DNA from: Aureimonas jatrophae
GTDB lineage: Bacteria; Pseudomonadota; Alphaproteobacteria; Rhizobiales; Rhizobiaceae
Assembly (NCBI RefSeq): GCF_900104035.1
Contig: NZ_FNIT01000007.1
Coordinates: forward strand, 156,498 to 220,497
DNA: 64,000 bases
Reading direction: 5' to 3'
A program made the position numbers and the translations under genes. Numbering within the stretch: the stretch's first letter is position 1; every line of letters begins with the position of its first letter. A model generated the notes under the pieces. That model had not been told where the DNA came from. It ran no database searches and worked only from the letters and a program-made list of their open reading frames with translations. Positions 35,840 through 45,082 of the stretch are shown piece after piece.

Positions 35840-36745
35840 ATGCCATACGACGCCATCGTCATCGGCGGCAGCTTCGCCGGCCTCTCGGCTGCGCTCTACC
35901 TCGGGCGCGCCAGGGTCCACGTCTGCGTCCTCGACACAGGGGCGCCGCGCAACCGCTTCACGAACCACTCCCACGGTCTGTTCGGGCACGACGGAAGCGA
36001 CCCCGCTTCGATGCTGGGTACGATGCGCAAGCAGCTTTCGGCTTATCCGACCGTCCAGCTTGTGGATGGGGCCGCCGTCGATGTCGGGCGCGAGCGAGGC
36101 GCCTTCGTCGTCCGACTTGCCGATGGTCGAACGGTGAAGGGCCTGCAGCTCCTTCTGGCCTCCGGCATCACCGATATCCTGCCCGACCTTCCGGGCGTAG
36201 CCGAACGCTGGGGTCGGTCCGTGATTCACTGTCCGTACTGCCATGGCTACGAATTCGCGGACCGCAACCTCGGTGTTCTCGCCTCGTCGCCGCTGTCGGT
36301 CCACCAGGCGCAGTTGATCCCCGAATGGGGTCCGACGACGTTCTTCACGGACGGGCAGACGGTCGAGCCCGACGCGATCGAGGCGCTGACGGCGCGGGGT
36401 GTGTCGGTCGAGCGCGAAAGGGTCGTCGGCCTTGAGGGGAACGGACCGCTCCTGTCCGCCGTCCGCCTTGCGGACGGACGATCCATCCCGATCGATGCGC
36501 TCTACATCGGACCCCGCTACCGCTTCTCCAGCGACATCGCGGAGCGTCTCGGATGCGCAATCGAAGCGGGGCCGCTGGGCCCGGTCCTCAAGGTGGACGA
36601 GATGAAGGCCACCAGCGTTGCTGGGGTCTTTGCGGCAGGCGACGTGACCCGCATGGGTCATACCGTCACCTTCGCTTGCGCAGACGGTGTCATGGCCGCG
36701 CTGGCCATCCATCGGTCGCGGGTGTTCCCGAAGGTGGCGGCATGA
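35840..36745 (+). CDS. NAD(P)/FAD-dependent oxidoreductase, thioredoxin-reductase-like
   Basis: A 301-residue flavoprotein with FAD-binding GGSFAGLSAALYLGRA near the start, the redox pair CPYC (in HCPYCHGYE, about residue 133) and a second FAD contact AAGDVTRMG near the end. The usual NADPH-binding GGG motif of thioredoxin reductase is not clear (LGVLASSPLSVHQ), so the electron donor is uncertain; the shape resembles ferredoxin- or flavin-dependent homologues. ATG 35840 has AGGAG 10 bases upstream. It is divergent from Rrf2 and probably controlled by it. Confidence 0.88.
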   Translation: MPYDAIVIGGSFAGLSAALYLGRARVHVCVLDTGAPRNRFTNHSHGLFGHDGSDPASMLGTMRKQLSAYPTVQLVDGAAVDVGRERGAFVVRLADGRTVKGLQLLLASGITDILPDLPGVAERWGRSVIHCPYCHGYEFADRNLGVLASSPLSVHQAQLIPEWGPTTFFTDGQTVEPDAIEALTARGVSVERERVVGLEGNGPLLSAVRLADGRSIPIDALYIGPRYRFSSDIAERLGCAIEAGPLGPVLKVDEMKATSVAGVFAAGDVTRMGHTVTFACADGVMAALAIHRSRVFPKVAA

Positions 36746-36978
36746 CCGACGACCATGCCGCGCCCCTTCATGGGAAGGATCGCATCGCCGCCTCCCGCGA
36801 GGAGGCGCCGCGCAAGGTGCCCGGCCACTACCTTGCTCCTATCGCCAGCAGTTCGTCAGATGCCAGCGCCATCGCAATCGGTGCGAGATATTCCAACGAC
36901 AACATGGAGCGATGGCGCGACTACGGGCGCTTCGCGCACATCTATGTCGACGGCAGCACCGAGGAAGCTGCGCGATAG
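36742..36978 (+). CDS. Small hypothetical protein coupled to the flavoprotein
   Basis: A 78-residue frame whose ATG overlaps the stop of the oxidoreductase gene (ATGA), the usual sign of translational coupling. The product is hydrophilic and lacks a known domain. The frame is also open upstream inside the flavoprotein gene, so chance cannot be excluded. Confidence 0.45.
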   Translation: MTDDHAAPLHGKDRIAASREEAPRKVPGHYLAPIASSSSDASAIAIGARYSNDNMERWRDYGRFAHIYVDGSTEEAAR

Positions 36979-37158
36979 CGTCGAGGATGGTTGGAAAGCT
37001 ACCATCCTGCTTCTCGTCAGAGATCAGTCGGGAACCGACACGATCACATGATCGTCGCCGAGGACACCACGATATCGGGCTGCTCCCGCCGATGCAGGAT
37101 CTATGGGCCTTGAGTACCGTATCGAGCAGCGTGAATGAAGGCTTTGGCTCCCGTATCA

Positions 37159-38100
37159 TCAGCAACTCGCCTGCTTCGTCTCGATCGTTGCCTCGGCTCC
37201 GTTCGATAGTCGAGTGGCGATCTCCGTCCAACCGGCCCGATCGCCGTTCAGCTCGTTCCTGAGGTAGGCGAGCGTCGCTTCCTGAATGAGCCTGACGCGG
37301 TCAGCGTTCTCGTCTGTGGTCTCGGTCACCTCGTAGCCGGAGATGCCCCCCAACATGTGCTCGCCGCCGCGCAGGGTGAGAAGGGCCTTGGGACCGGGGG
37401 AGAGATGGAATGGATCCTGGAACCAGTCCGGTCCACGTACCGTCAGAGGCGAGCGGTCCGCATCCCCGGCGACGATCAGCGCCGGCGTCGTCATTCCGTC
37501 GAAGGACGTGTCGAGATAGGGGGTGATCCGGCGGCCGAGGTCACTGAGATCGTCGCCACCTCTGCCGCCCGAGGCCAGGAGTATGCCCGCCTTGACGCGT
37601 CGATCGGCGAAGTCCTCGTCTTCGTCGCCGGCGATCATTCGCGCGCCCAATAGCATGCTGGTCGTCTGACCGCCGAACGAGTGACCGACCGCCGCGATCC
37701 GCGTGGGATCGATGCGTTCGCGAAGTCCCGGGACCGGCTTGAGCACCTGATCCAGCTCGTCGATGACGCGCTTCGCATCGGCTATCCGCGTCCGCCAGAT
37801 CGAAGGGCGGCGCGTGTCGTTCTCGTGGAGACCCAGCCGGCGTGCGTCGAGGTAGGTCGGCTGTACGACCACGAAGCCGCGTGCAGACCAGAAGTCGACG
37901 AGCGGCGCGTAGCCATCCATGGAGGACCCATGGCCGTGAGAGAAGAGGATGACTGGCAACGCGCGTCCGGTAACCGGCGCGGACACGCGGACCTGGATAT
38001 CCTCTCCACGCTCTGGATCTGGCAGCCTGATCGCCCTGGCCGACAACGTCGGTACGGGCGCATCCATGTTGGCGTCTCTGGGGATCCAAGCACCTGGCAT
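37159..38100 (-). CDS. Alpha/beta hydrolase, dienelactone-hydrolase or PAF-acetylhydrolase-like
   Basis: A 313-residue serine hydrolase with oxyanion region LFSHGHGSSMDGY, nucleophile elbow GHSFGG (Ser about residue 146), an Asp region (VAGDADRSPL) and a catalytic His (GGEHMLGG). There is no signal peptide. ATG 38100 has GGGAG 7 bases upstream. It is divergent from the HxlR gene, which probably controls it. The substrate is unknown; esters or lactones are likely for the fold. Confidence 0.85.
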   Translation of the reverse strand: MPGAWIPRDANMDAPVPTLSARAIRLPDPERGEDIQVRVSAPVTGRALPVILFSHGHGSSMDGYAPLVDFWSARGFVVVQPTYLDARRLGLHENDTRRPSIWRTRIADAKRVIDELDQVLKPVPGLRERIDPTRIAAVGHSFGGQTTSMLLGARMIAGDEDEDFADRRVKAGILLASGGRGGDDLSDLGRRITPYLDTSFDGMTTPALIVAGDADRSPLTVRGPDWFQDPFHLSPGPKALLTLRGGEHMLGGISGYEVTETTDENADRVRLIQEATLAYLRNELNGDRAGWTEIATRLSNGAEATIETKQASC

Positions 38101-38238
38101 CGAAGGTCTCCCTGTTGGACCATCCCACTAGGCGTTGGAATGCCTCACGAAAGGCGGTCATTCATTTGGACCTGCACCAGGTATACGACCGACGAGACGG
38201 CGCAAGAACGCATTCGTACAGGACGAGGTCACCCGGAC

Positions 38239-38616
38239 ATGACTGCCGACCCATCTCCGCTGCCCGACTGCACCGGCGTCGGAAACGTGCTGTCGCGAGT
38301 GGGCGACAAGTGGTCCGTTCAGATCGTGGTGGTGCTGCATCGCCGTGGCGAGCGTTTCAACAGCCTCAAACGGCTGGTACCCGGCGTCTCCCAGCAAGCG
38401 CTGGCGTCCGCGCTGAAAGCTCTGGAAAGAGACGGTCTGGTGCAACGGACGGTGCATCAGACCACGCCACCGCAAGTCGAGTATGCTCTCACTCCGTTGG
38501 GACGATCCCTATCCGGCCCGATCCGTGAGCTGGCCGAGTGGGCAATCCACAATCGGGCCGCGATCGGAGCGAGCCGGTCCGAGTACGACGCGAGGACCAA
38601 GGGACCGACGGGCTGA
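38239..38616 (+). CDS. HxlR-family transcriptional regulator
   Basis: A 125-residue winged-helix protein with the HxlR pattern: VLSRVGDKWSVQIVVVL, then FNSLKRLVPGVSQQALASAL as recognition helix and a wing (TPPQVEYALTPLGRSL). Cys12 lies before helix 1, where redox- and aldehyde-sensing members of the family keep their reactive thiol. It is divergent from the alpha/beta hydrolase gene with a 138-bp gap that contains the short palindrome ACCTG-CAC-CAGGT. Confidence 0.92.
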   Translation: MTADPSPLPDCTGVGNVLSRVGDKWSVQIVVVLHRRGERFNSLKRLVPGVSQQALASALKALERDGLVQRTVHQTTPPQVEYALTPLGRSLSGPIRELAEWAIHNRAAIGASRSEYDARTKGPTG

Positions 38617-38914
38617 ACCGTGCTGTCGCTCGCGGGTGCCGATCAGCAAACGAAGAGCGCTGTTTGAGTCGCTGTCCGAACCCTGGTCCGGCTCTGGGAC
38701 GGATATGCCGACATCGACCGTACCGTCTGCAATCGCAACGCCTTCGTTGCGTCGCTGCGAGGTGCCAACCTGCATTGCCGCATGACGAAAGTCAGCTAGG
38801 CTGGCCAACAGGAACAACCTACTGCCCGATGGTGAACCTGCTTCCAGCGAGCGATCGGGAAGGGATTTCGATGTCCACCATGTCTCCTTTGCACGGTCCC
38901 AAAGCTTGTCTCCC
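38617..38914. other. No gene seen
   Basis: About 300 bases between HxlR and the disulfide oxidoreductase gene. No credible frame or strong dyad was found. Confidence 0.5.
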
Positions 38915-40294
38915 ATGACCAAACGTTTCGACGCGATCGTGATCGGCGCCGGCCAGGCAGGTCCATCCCTGGCGGTGAGGCTCGCACAGGCCGGGCGGCA
39001 GGTTGCCGTCGTGGAAAGGCATCTCGTCGGCGGCACCTGCGTCAACACCGGCTGCATGCCGACGAAGACCCTGGTCGCGAGCGCCCGGGCAGCGCATGTC
39101 GCCCGCCGCGCCGTTGATTATGGCGTTCGCCTGTCGGGACCGATCGAGGTCGACATGCGCGCCGTGAAGGCGCGGGCGGAAGGCGTGTCGCGCAAGGCAA
39201 GGATCGGCAACGAGAACTGGCTGGAGGCAACGAGTGGCGTCACGCTGCTTCGCGGACATGCCCGCTTTGAGGATGCCCAGACGATCCGCGTCGGCGACGA
39301 ACGCCTGAGCGCGCCGCTCGTGTTCCTCAATGTCGGCGGGCGCGCCGTGGTCCCCGACATGCCTGGGGTCCGCGACGTGGTCGTCATGACCCATACGGAC
39401 ATGGTGGCACTGGACGAGCTGCCGCGCCATCTGGTGGTGATCGGCGGGAGCTATATCGGACTGGAGTTCGCGCAGATGTATCGGCGCTTCGGGGCCGAGG
39501 TGACGGTGGTCGAGCGTGGTCCCCGTCTCGTGTCTCGCGAGGACGAGGACGTGTCGGACGCGATCCGCGGGCTGCTGGAAGGCGAGGGCATCGTCGTGCG
39601 CACCGATGCCGATTGCATCGGCTTCGCACCCCACGTGGACGGCACGAAAGTGCGCCTATCCTGTGCGCAAGGAGCACCAGAGATCATCGCCAGCCATGTT
39701 CTGATGGCCGTCGGGAGGCGTCCGAACACGGACGATCTCGGTCTCGCGACCGTCGGGATCGAAACCGACAAGCACGGCTACATTCCGGTCGGCGACGATC
39801 TTCAGACGATCGTGCCCGGAGTCTTTGCGCTTGGCGACTGCAACGGGCGCGGCGCCTTCACTCATACCAGCTACAACGACTACGAGATCGTCGCCGCGAA
39901 CCTTCTCGACGGCGAACGTCGTCGCGTGAGCGACCGCGTTCCAGCCTATGCCTTATACACCGATCCGCCCCTTGGGCGGGTCGGCATGACGGAGCGTGAA
40001 GCGCGGGCCAGCGGGCGGCGGATCCTGATCGCTACGCGTCCGATGGCGCGTGTGGGGCGTGCGGTAGAGAAGGGGGAGACCGCCGGCTTCATGAAAGCCG
40101 TCGTCGACGCCGACACCCAGCGCATCATGGGTGCGGCTATACTGGGCGTGGAAGGCGACGAGGCGATCCATGGCCTGCTGCTCGCGATGAACGCCGACCT
40201 GTCGTACACGACAGTCCAGCGCGCCGTCCCGATCCATCCGACCGTCTCCGAACTGATCCCGACGCTGCTCGGGGATCTGAGACCGGCAACTTGA
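38915..40294 (+). CDS. FAD-dependent pyridine nucleotide-disulfide oxidoreductase, mercuric-reductase-like
   Basis: A 459-residue class I flavoprotein: FAD motif GAGQAGPSLAVRLAQAG, redox-active pair in GGTCVNTGCMPTK, NAD(P) motif GGSYIGLEFAQMYRRFG, second FAD motif ALGDCNGRGAFTHTSYND, and a dimer-interface active-site His-Pro (PIHPTVSE). It lacks the N-terminal metal-binding domain and C-terminal Cys pair of true MerA, so it is better called MerA-like; the substrate is unknown. ATG 38915 is preferred over TTG 38906. It stands alone on the plus strand. Confidence 0.9.
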   Translation: MTKRFDAIVIGAGQAGPSLAVRLAQAGRQVAVVERHLVGGTCVNTGCMPTKTLVASARAAHVARRAVDYGVRLSGPIEVDMRAVKARAEGVSRKARIGNENWLEATSGVTLLRGHARFEDAQTIRVGDERLSAPLVFLNVGGRAVVPDMPGVRDVVVMTHTDMVALDELPRHLVVIGGSYIGLEFAQMYRRFGAEVTVVERGPRLVSREDEDVSDAIRGLLEGEGIVVRTDADCIGFAPHVDGTKVRLSCAQGAPEIIASHVLMAVGRRPNTDDLGLATVGIETDKHGYIPVGDDLQTIVPGVFALGDCNGRGAFTHTSYNDYEIVAANLLDGERRRVSDRVPAYALYTDPPLGRVGMTEREARASGRRILIATRPMARVGRAVEKGETAGFMKAVVDADTQRIMGAAILGVEGDEAIHGLLLAMNADLSYTTVQRAVPIHPTVSELIPTLLGDLRPAT

Positions 40295-41097
40295 TCGGAA
40301 AGCGGACGGATGCGCCGCTGCATTCTGTCTGTGAAATCTCGGCCGCCTTCGAAATAAAGGGAACGACCTGGGAGAGCTGGTACTGCCAGTTGGACTCGCG
40401 CGGTGACGGTTCTCCGAACTGCCGTGGACATGGACCGCGTTGTCTTGCTTGAAAGGCACAGAAGACGAAGGTGGTCGCTTTCGATCGCGTAGGTCATGGC
40501 CCGGGACACACCGTTGGTCTGCGCGCCTTGAACGTGCGTACTTCTTCGATTCAGGCCGATGCCTTCCGTCCAGCGCTTCGTCTGCGTGACGATACAGCTC
40601 CAGTGGATGACAGGGGCTGACCCAAACCACTTCAGCGAACGGTTCGCGACGCCTGCCGTTTCCGTGCTCGAACGCAAGTTCCGACCTGGCGTCGGAGTTC
40701 GACAGTAGGGGTTCGGTCTGCACAAGAGCGTCGATACCGAACCGCGCCTCGTCGACATAAAACGAAATAAATCGACACAACGCGACAGCCGGTCACTGCT
40801 GTAAGCCGTCCTGGCAATGGTGCATTCACGACATGGCGATGGGCGGCCCCGTTTTTCCATGAGCTCGAACGATGCCCGACCGAAGCGGTACGTCGGTTTG
40901 ACAGGCAAACCATCCGCGACCGGAGACCTCTGCGCCCGGGTTCCAGGCCGTCAGGAACTCGTGGGAGCCGAGAGAGCCGACGCGGGAGCGGGGCGTCGCA
41001 AAACGTGGAAGCCGCATCGGACCGTTCCTCGTTCTCGCTCGGCTGCCGCCAGTGGATCCACAGACGTAGCTTCATTCCATCTCGACGCGGGGAACAA
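40295..41097. other. Long intergenic stretch without confident genes
   Basis: About 800 bases. It begins with a fragment of the dispersed repeat (GGAAAGCGGACGGAT). Minus frames starting near 40780 (first residues MCRFISFYVDEARFGIDALV) are open but lack a domain and decay into Arg/Ser-rich sequence, so they are not called. Confidence 0.5.
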
Positions 41098-41781
41098 ATG
41101 AAGGTCTTCATAGTCGGTATTGCCGGCGGCGTGGGAAGCCGGGTCGCGGCACAGCTCGCCGAGGCGGGCGACGAGCCGACCGGCCTGGTGCGGAAGTCCG
41201 AGCAGGTGGCCGCGCTGGCGGCGAGAAGCATACAAACCGTCCATGGAGACCTCGTCGCGATGTCGGTAGGCGACCTCGCTGCCGCGATGCGTGGTAGCGA
41301 CGCCGTGGTCTTCACCGCCGGTGCCGGGGGGAAGGACAGCGATGCCGGAACCACATCCATCGACGGCGACGGACCGGGGAAACTGGCTGCGGCAGCCAAG
41401 CTCGCGGGGATACGCCGCTTCCTCCTCGTCTCGGTGTTCCCCGAGGCATGGCGCGAGCGCCGCATGGACGCGTCCTTCGAACACTACATGGTCGAAAAGA
41501 AGAGGGCCGAGACCCAGCTGGTCCTTACGGATCTGGACTGGATCATCCTGCGACCTTCGGCCCTGACCGAGGATCCAGGCACCGGGCGGGTCGATCTCGG
41601 GCTCGCGAAGGTCCACGTCGAGATCACCCGGGACGACGTGGCGGCGACCGCCATCGCTCTTCTGAGAACGCCCGAACTCAAACGGCTGATCCTCGAAGCA
41701 ACGGGTGGAGGTGTCGAGATCGGCGACGCGATCTCGGCTTTGAAAGCCGCAGTGTCACCCGCCGGTCCGAGCGGTCAGTAA
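41098..41781 (+). CDS. NAD(P)H-binding protein of the atypical SDR type
   Basis: A 227-residue Rossmann protein with GIAGGVGSRVAAQLAEAGDE at the start, DAVVFTAGAGGKD, and LDWIILRPSALTEDPGTG, the pattern of NAD(P)-binding atypical short-chain dehydrogenases (NmrA/YwnB-like). Members reduce quinones or flavins, or sense NADP. GGGGAA precedes the ATG. A chloroperoxidase-type hydrolase gene follows after 31 bp and is probably co-transcribed. Confidence 0.85.
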   Translation: MKVFIVGIAGGVGSRVAAQLAEAGDEPTGLVRKSEQVAALAARSIQTVHGDLVAMSVGDLAAAMRGSDAVVFTAGAGGKDSDAGTTSIDGDGPGKLAAAAKLAGIRRFLLVSVFPEAWRERRMDASFEHYMVEKKRAETQLVLTDLDWIILRPSALTEDPGTGRVDLGLAKVHVEITRDDVAATAIALLRTPELKRLILEATGGGVEIGDAISALKAAVSPAGPSGQ

Positions 41782-41812
41782 CGGCGCAGATCCACGAAGG
41801 AGAGATGAGACG

Positions 41813-42649
41813 ATGGCCTTTGTCACCACCACCGATGGCGTCGACATTTTCTACAAGGACTGGGGACGGAAGGACGCCCAGCCGATCATGTTCCACCACG
41901 GCTGGCCTCTCTCCTCCGACGACTGGGACGCGCAGATGCTGTTCTTCCTGGCGAAGGGCTACCGTGTCGTCGCGCATGACCGACGTGGCCACGGACGCTC
42001 TAGTCAGGTCGACCACGGTCACGACATGGACCACTACGCGGCCGACGCCTTCGCCGTCGTCGAGGCGCTCGACCTGAGAAACGCCGTGCACGTCGGCCAT
42101 TCCACGGGAGGCGGAGAGGTCGCGCGATACGTCGCCCGACACGGCGGACCGTCCGGCCGCGTGGCGAAAGCGGTTCTCGTCTCGGCCGTTCCGCCGTTGA
42201 TGTTGAAGACCGTCGAAAACCCGGAAGGCACGCCGTTGCAGGTGTTCGACGGCTTCCGGTCCGCACTCGCCGCCAACCGCGCCCAGTTCTTTCTCGATGT
42301 TCCTACGGGCCCGTTCTTCGGCTTCAACCGAGAGGGAGCCGTGGTGCATCAGGGAATGATTTTGAACTGGTGGCGCCAGGGCATGATGGGAAGCGCGAAG
42401 GCGCATCACGACGGCATCGGAGCCTTCTCCGAAACCGACCAGACCGAGGATCTGAAGGCGATGACGGTCCCCACGCTCGTCATGCATGGCGAGGACGACC
42501 AGGTTGTCCCGATAGCCGCTTCGGCGCGGAAGTCCATCGAACTGCTTCCGAACGGCACGCTGAAGACCTATCCCACCTTCTCTCATGGCATGCTGACTTT
42601 GAACGCCGACGTGCTGAACGAAGATCTCCTTGCCTTCGTGGCCAACTGA
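41813..42649 (+). CDS. Alpha/beta hydrolase, non-haem chloroperoxidase/arylesterase type
   Basis: A 278-residue hydrolase closely following the cofactor-free perhydrolase pattern: FHHGWPLSSDDWDAQM, HDRRGHGRSSQ, nucleophile elbow GHSTGGGE (Ser about residue 99), Asp in GEDDQVVPI and His in SHGM. Such enzymes hydrolyse aryl esters and can form peracids. There is no signal peptide. It follows the NAD(P)-binding gene. Confidence 0.9.
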   Translation: MAFVTTTDGVDIFYKDWGRKDAQPIMFHHGWPLSSDDWDAQMLFFLAKGYRVVAHDRRGHGRSSQVDHGHDMDHYAADAFAVVEALDLRNAVHVGHSTGGGEVARYVARHGGPSGRVAKAVLVSAVPPLMLKTVENPEGTPLQVFDGFRSALAANRAQFFLDVPTGPFFGFNREGAVVHQGMILNWWRQGMMGSAKAHHDGIGAFSETDQTEDLKAMTVPTLVMHGEDDQVVPIAASARKSIELLPNGTLKTYPTFSHGMLTLNADVLNEDLLAFVAN

Positions 42650-42844
42650 GGTCAGCCGTCGCTCCGGGCGTTCGGCTATCGAGGTCGTTCCGGGTTCCCA
42701 GGACGACAGACAGGTTGCCGAGCGACAAGCTGCGAAGGACCACCCGGGGGTCGTCGATCGAGGTCTACGGCCCTTGGGAGTGTCCGCCCGACCGAAGCGT
42801 CGGGATTCATGGGAACCAAGCAGCGCTTCGACCGAAGCGGCAGG

Positions 42845-43765
42845 TCAGGAATGTCGATCCCGCTCGACCCTCAGCGAGGCCGCCACTTCGCCGATCAGCG
42901 ACCGCAGCCAGCGATGGGACGGGTCGTGACGGTAGCGCAGGTGCCAGGCCATCTCGATCGGGAAGGTTCCAAGATCGACCGGCGCTGCGAGAACCCTGAG
43001 CCGTGGATCGTGCGCCAGTCTGCGGCAGATCAAGTTCGGCAGTGTCGCGCAGTAGTCGGTGACGGCGACCATCTCCGCGACCGCGAAGAAATTGGTGACC
43101 GATATCGCGACGTCGCGTTTCAGCTGCCGTTGCGCCATGGCCTGGAACAAGCCAGCCCGCATCCGCCCGGGCGGTACGACGTTCACGTGCTTGAGCCGCT
43201 CGAACTGATCGCGGGTCATGCTGTCGCCGATCTGCGGATGGTCCGCTCGTACGATGCAGGAAAGCCCTTCGTCCATCACGTGCTGCACGACCAGGTTGTC
43301 GGGAGGATCGACTATCCGGCCCAGCACCAGTGCGGTGGTGCCGGAAATGACGCCCGTCTCGACCAGATCGTTGCCGTACGGAGTGAGGTGCAGCTTGATA
43401 CCGGGAGCGACCTCGCGGAGCTTCGCCACGATCGCGGGCATGAGCACGAACTCGACATAGCCGTTAGGGGCGATGGTCAATACGCGCTCCGCCGTCGCAG
43501 GGTCGAACTCCTGTTGCCCGAGCACGGCGTCGTCGAGCTTCGCCAAGGCCTCGGCAATGACGGGCGCGAGTTCCAGGGCGATCGGCGTCGGCTGGATGCC
43601 GTAGCGCTCCCGGACGAAGAGCGGGTCCTGCAGCATGGTGCGCAGACGGGCGAGCGCGTTGGACAGGGCCGGCTGGGTCATGCCGACCCGTTCCGCGGCA
43701 CGCGTGACGCTGCGCTCCTCCATCAGGGCGACGAAGATCGGCAGCAGGTTGAGGTCGTATCGCAT
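42845..43765 (-). CDS. LysR-family transcriptional regulator
   Basis: A 306-residue regulator with the N-terminal winged HTH (LMEERSVTRAAERVGMTQPA) and a substrate-binding domain. The sequence style (YDLNLLPIFVALMEE, NFFAVAEMVAVTD) is of the NodD/SyrM-like LysR group that often controls degradation or detoxification genes. It is divergent from the DJ-1/PfpI gene, with a dyad in the gap, and probably regulates 43881-45841. Confidence 0.93.
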   Translation of the reverse strand: MRYDLNLLPIFVALMEERSVTRAAERVGMTQPALSNALARLRTMLQDPLFVRERYGIQPTPIALELAPVIAEALAKLDDAVLGQQEFDPATAERVLTIAPNGYVEFVLMPAIVAKLREVAPGIKLHLTPYGNDLVETGVISGTTALVLGRIVDPPDNLVVQHVMDEGLSCIVRADHPQIGDSMTRDQFERLKHVNVVPPGRMRAGLFQAMAQRQLKRDVAISVTNFFAVAEMVAVTDYCATLPNLICRRLAHDPRLRVLAAPVDLGTFPIEMAWHLRYRHDPSHRWLRSLIGEVAASLRVERDRHS

Positions 43766-43769
43766 GGTT

Positions 43770-43794
43770 ATGCCGATAGCAGCATATCAGGCAT
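43770..43794. promoter_or_regulatory. Inverted repeat in the LysR divergent region
   Basis: ATGCCGATA and TATCAGGCAT arms (one inserted base) around GCAGCA, starting 5 bp from the lysR start codon. It is a fair candidate for the LysR binding site. Confidence 0.5.
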
Positions 43795-43880
43795 CCGAGA
43801 AATGAATTTCCGGAATATGTTCCCCGAGGCCATGTTGTTCTCGTGCCCCACGGGCCTCGCAATTCACAACGGAGCTTCAC

Positions 43881-44681
43881 ATGGCCGACGCGAAAATCCT
43901 GGTACTCGGTTCCAACGCCACGCGTATCGAACTCAAGGGTGGCGGCTCGGCCGCGATCGGGCAGTACCTCAACGAGACGGTCGTGCCGTCGATGGCGCTG
44001 ATCGAGGCGGGTTACGAGATCGTCCTCGCGACGCCTGACGGCACCAAGCCGCATATCGACGAGTTCTCCGATTCCGCGAGGCACTTCGGAGACGACGAGG
44101 CGGCCTATGCGAGGGGGAAGAGCTTCTTCGACGAGGCCCCCTCGATGAACCAGGTGCGTCCGCTGCGCTCCGTTCTGGAGGATGGGCTGGACGGCTATGC
44201 GGGTGTGTTCGTACCCGGCGGACATGCGCCGGTGGTCGACCTGATGCAGGACGCCGACATGGGAGCGATCCTGCGGCACTTCCACGATACCGGAAAGCCG
44301 ACGGCGCTCCTCTGCCATGGCCCGGTGGCGATCGCCGCCGCCATGACCCGTGCCGCGGAATTCCGAGCGGCGCTCGTGAACGGCGAAACGACGAGAGCCA
44401 GCGACATCGCCAGGGATTGGCCGTATGCGGGGTATCGCATGACCGTCTTCTCGACCAGCGAGGAGAAGTGGGCCGAGGACAATCTCTTCCACGCCCGGCT
44501 GCCCTTCTACATGCCCGACGCGCTGCGGCTGGCAGGCGCAACGGTCACCACCGGCGCCGTCGACTGGGCGCCGAACGTGGTGATCGATCGCGAGCTGATC
44601 ACCGGCCAGAACATGGGCTCCGATCGCCTGATCGCCACCAAGCTGATCGAAGCACTCAACGCCGCGAACGCGAACGCATGA
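43881..44681 (+). CDS. DJ-1/PfpI-family protein (type 1 glutamine amidotransferase fold)
   Basis: A 266-residue protein with the nucleophile elbow ALLCHGPVA (Cys in the usual place), the acidic partner early in the chain (Glu/Asp region FSDSARHFGDDEAAY is an insertion of the Hsp31-like type) and PGGHAPVVDLM. Members act as chaperones, glyoxalases or deglycases. GGAG precedes the ATG. It is the first gene of a likely operon with the monooxygenase-fold and hydrolase genes, divergent from LysR. Confidence 0.88.
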   Translation: MADAKILVLGSNATRIELKGGGSAAIGQYLNETVVPSMALIEAGYEIVLATPDGTKPHIDEFSDSARHFGDDEAAYARGKSFFDEAPSMNQVRPLRSVLEDGLDGYAGVFVPGGHAPVVDLMQDADMGAILRHFHDTGKPTALLCHGPVAIAAAMTRAAEFRAALVNGETTRASDIARDWPYAGYRMTVFSTSEEKWAEDNLFHARLPFYMPDALRLAGATVTTGAVDWAPNVVIDRELITGQNMGSDRLIATKLIEALNAANANA

Positions 44682-44752
44682 GCACCCGCATGACCGGCGG
44701 GGCGCTTCGAACGTGGCCCGCCGCATCGGTCCATCGGCAAGGGAACAACGAA

Positions 44753-45049
44753 ATGTCCAACCATGCGAAAACCGTCGCGATCTTCGTCGCGCTGCCAGGC
44801 AAGGCAGGGGACCTGCGAACCCTGCTCGACGGCATGATCGCGCCGAGCCGCGCGGAGACGGGCAACCTGCGCTACGACCTCTGGCAGGACCAGACCAATC
44901 CGGATCGCTTCGTGCTCGACGAACTCTACGTCGATGGCGAAGCGGTCGCCGCCCACCGTGCGACGCCGCACTTCCAGGCCTATGCCTCGGTCATCGGCAG
45001 CCTCGCCGAGCGCACCGCCGTGACGCTCGATCCAGTCGCAGTGGCCTGA
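44753..45049 (+). CDS. Antibiotic biosynthesis monooxygenase (ABM) family protein, YgiN-like
   Basis: A 98-residue dimeric alpha-beta barrel protein: ALPGKAGDLRTLLDGMIAPS, then GNLRYDLWQDQTNPDRFVL, and HRATPHFQAYA carrying the conserved His. Family members are quinol monooxygenases or reactive-carbonyl detoxifiers. The frame is open upstream, but similarity begins at ATG 44753. It lies between the DJ-1 and hydrolase genes. Confidence 0.88.
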   Translation: MSNHAKTVAIFVALPGKAGDLRTLLDGMIAPSRAETGNLRYDLWQDQTNPDRFVLDELYVDGEAVAAHRATPHFQAYASVIGSLAERTAVTLDPVAVA

Positions 45050-45082
45050 CCCAAGACCTCGACCCAATCCTGGAGATTCGTC

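Noticed and set aside
39953..40908. Minus-strand frames upstream of 41098
   Set aside because: The first residues look plausible, but the rest is Arg/Ser-rich and overlaps the 3' end of the oxidoreductase gene in antisense.
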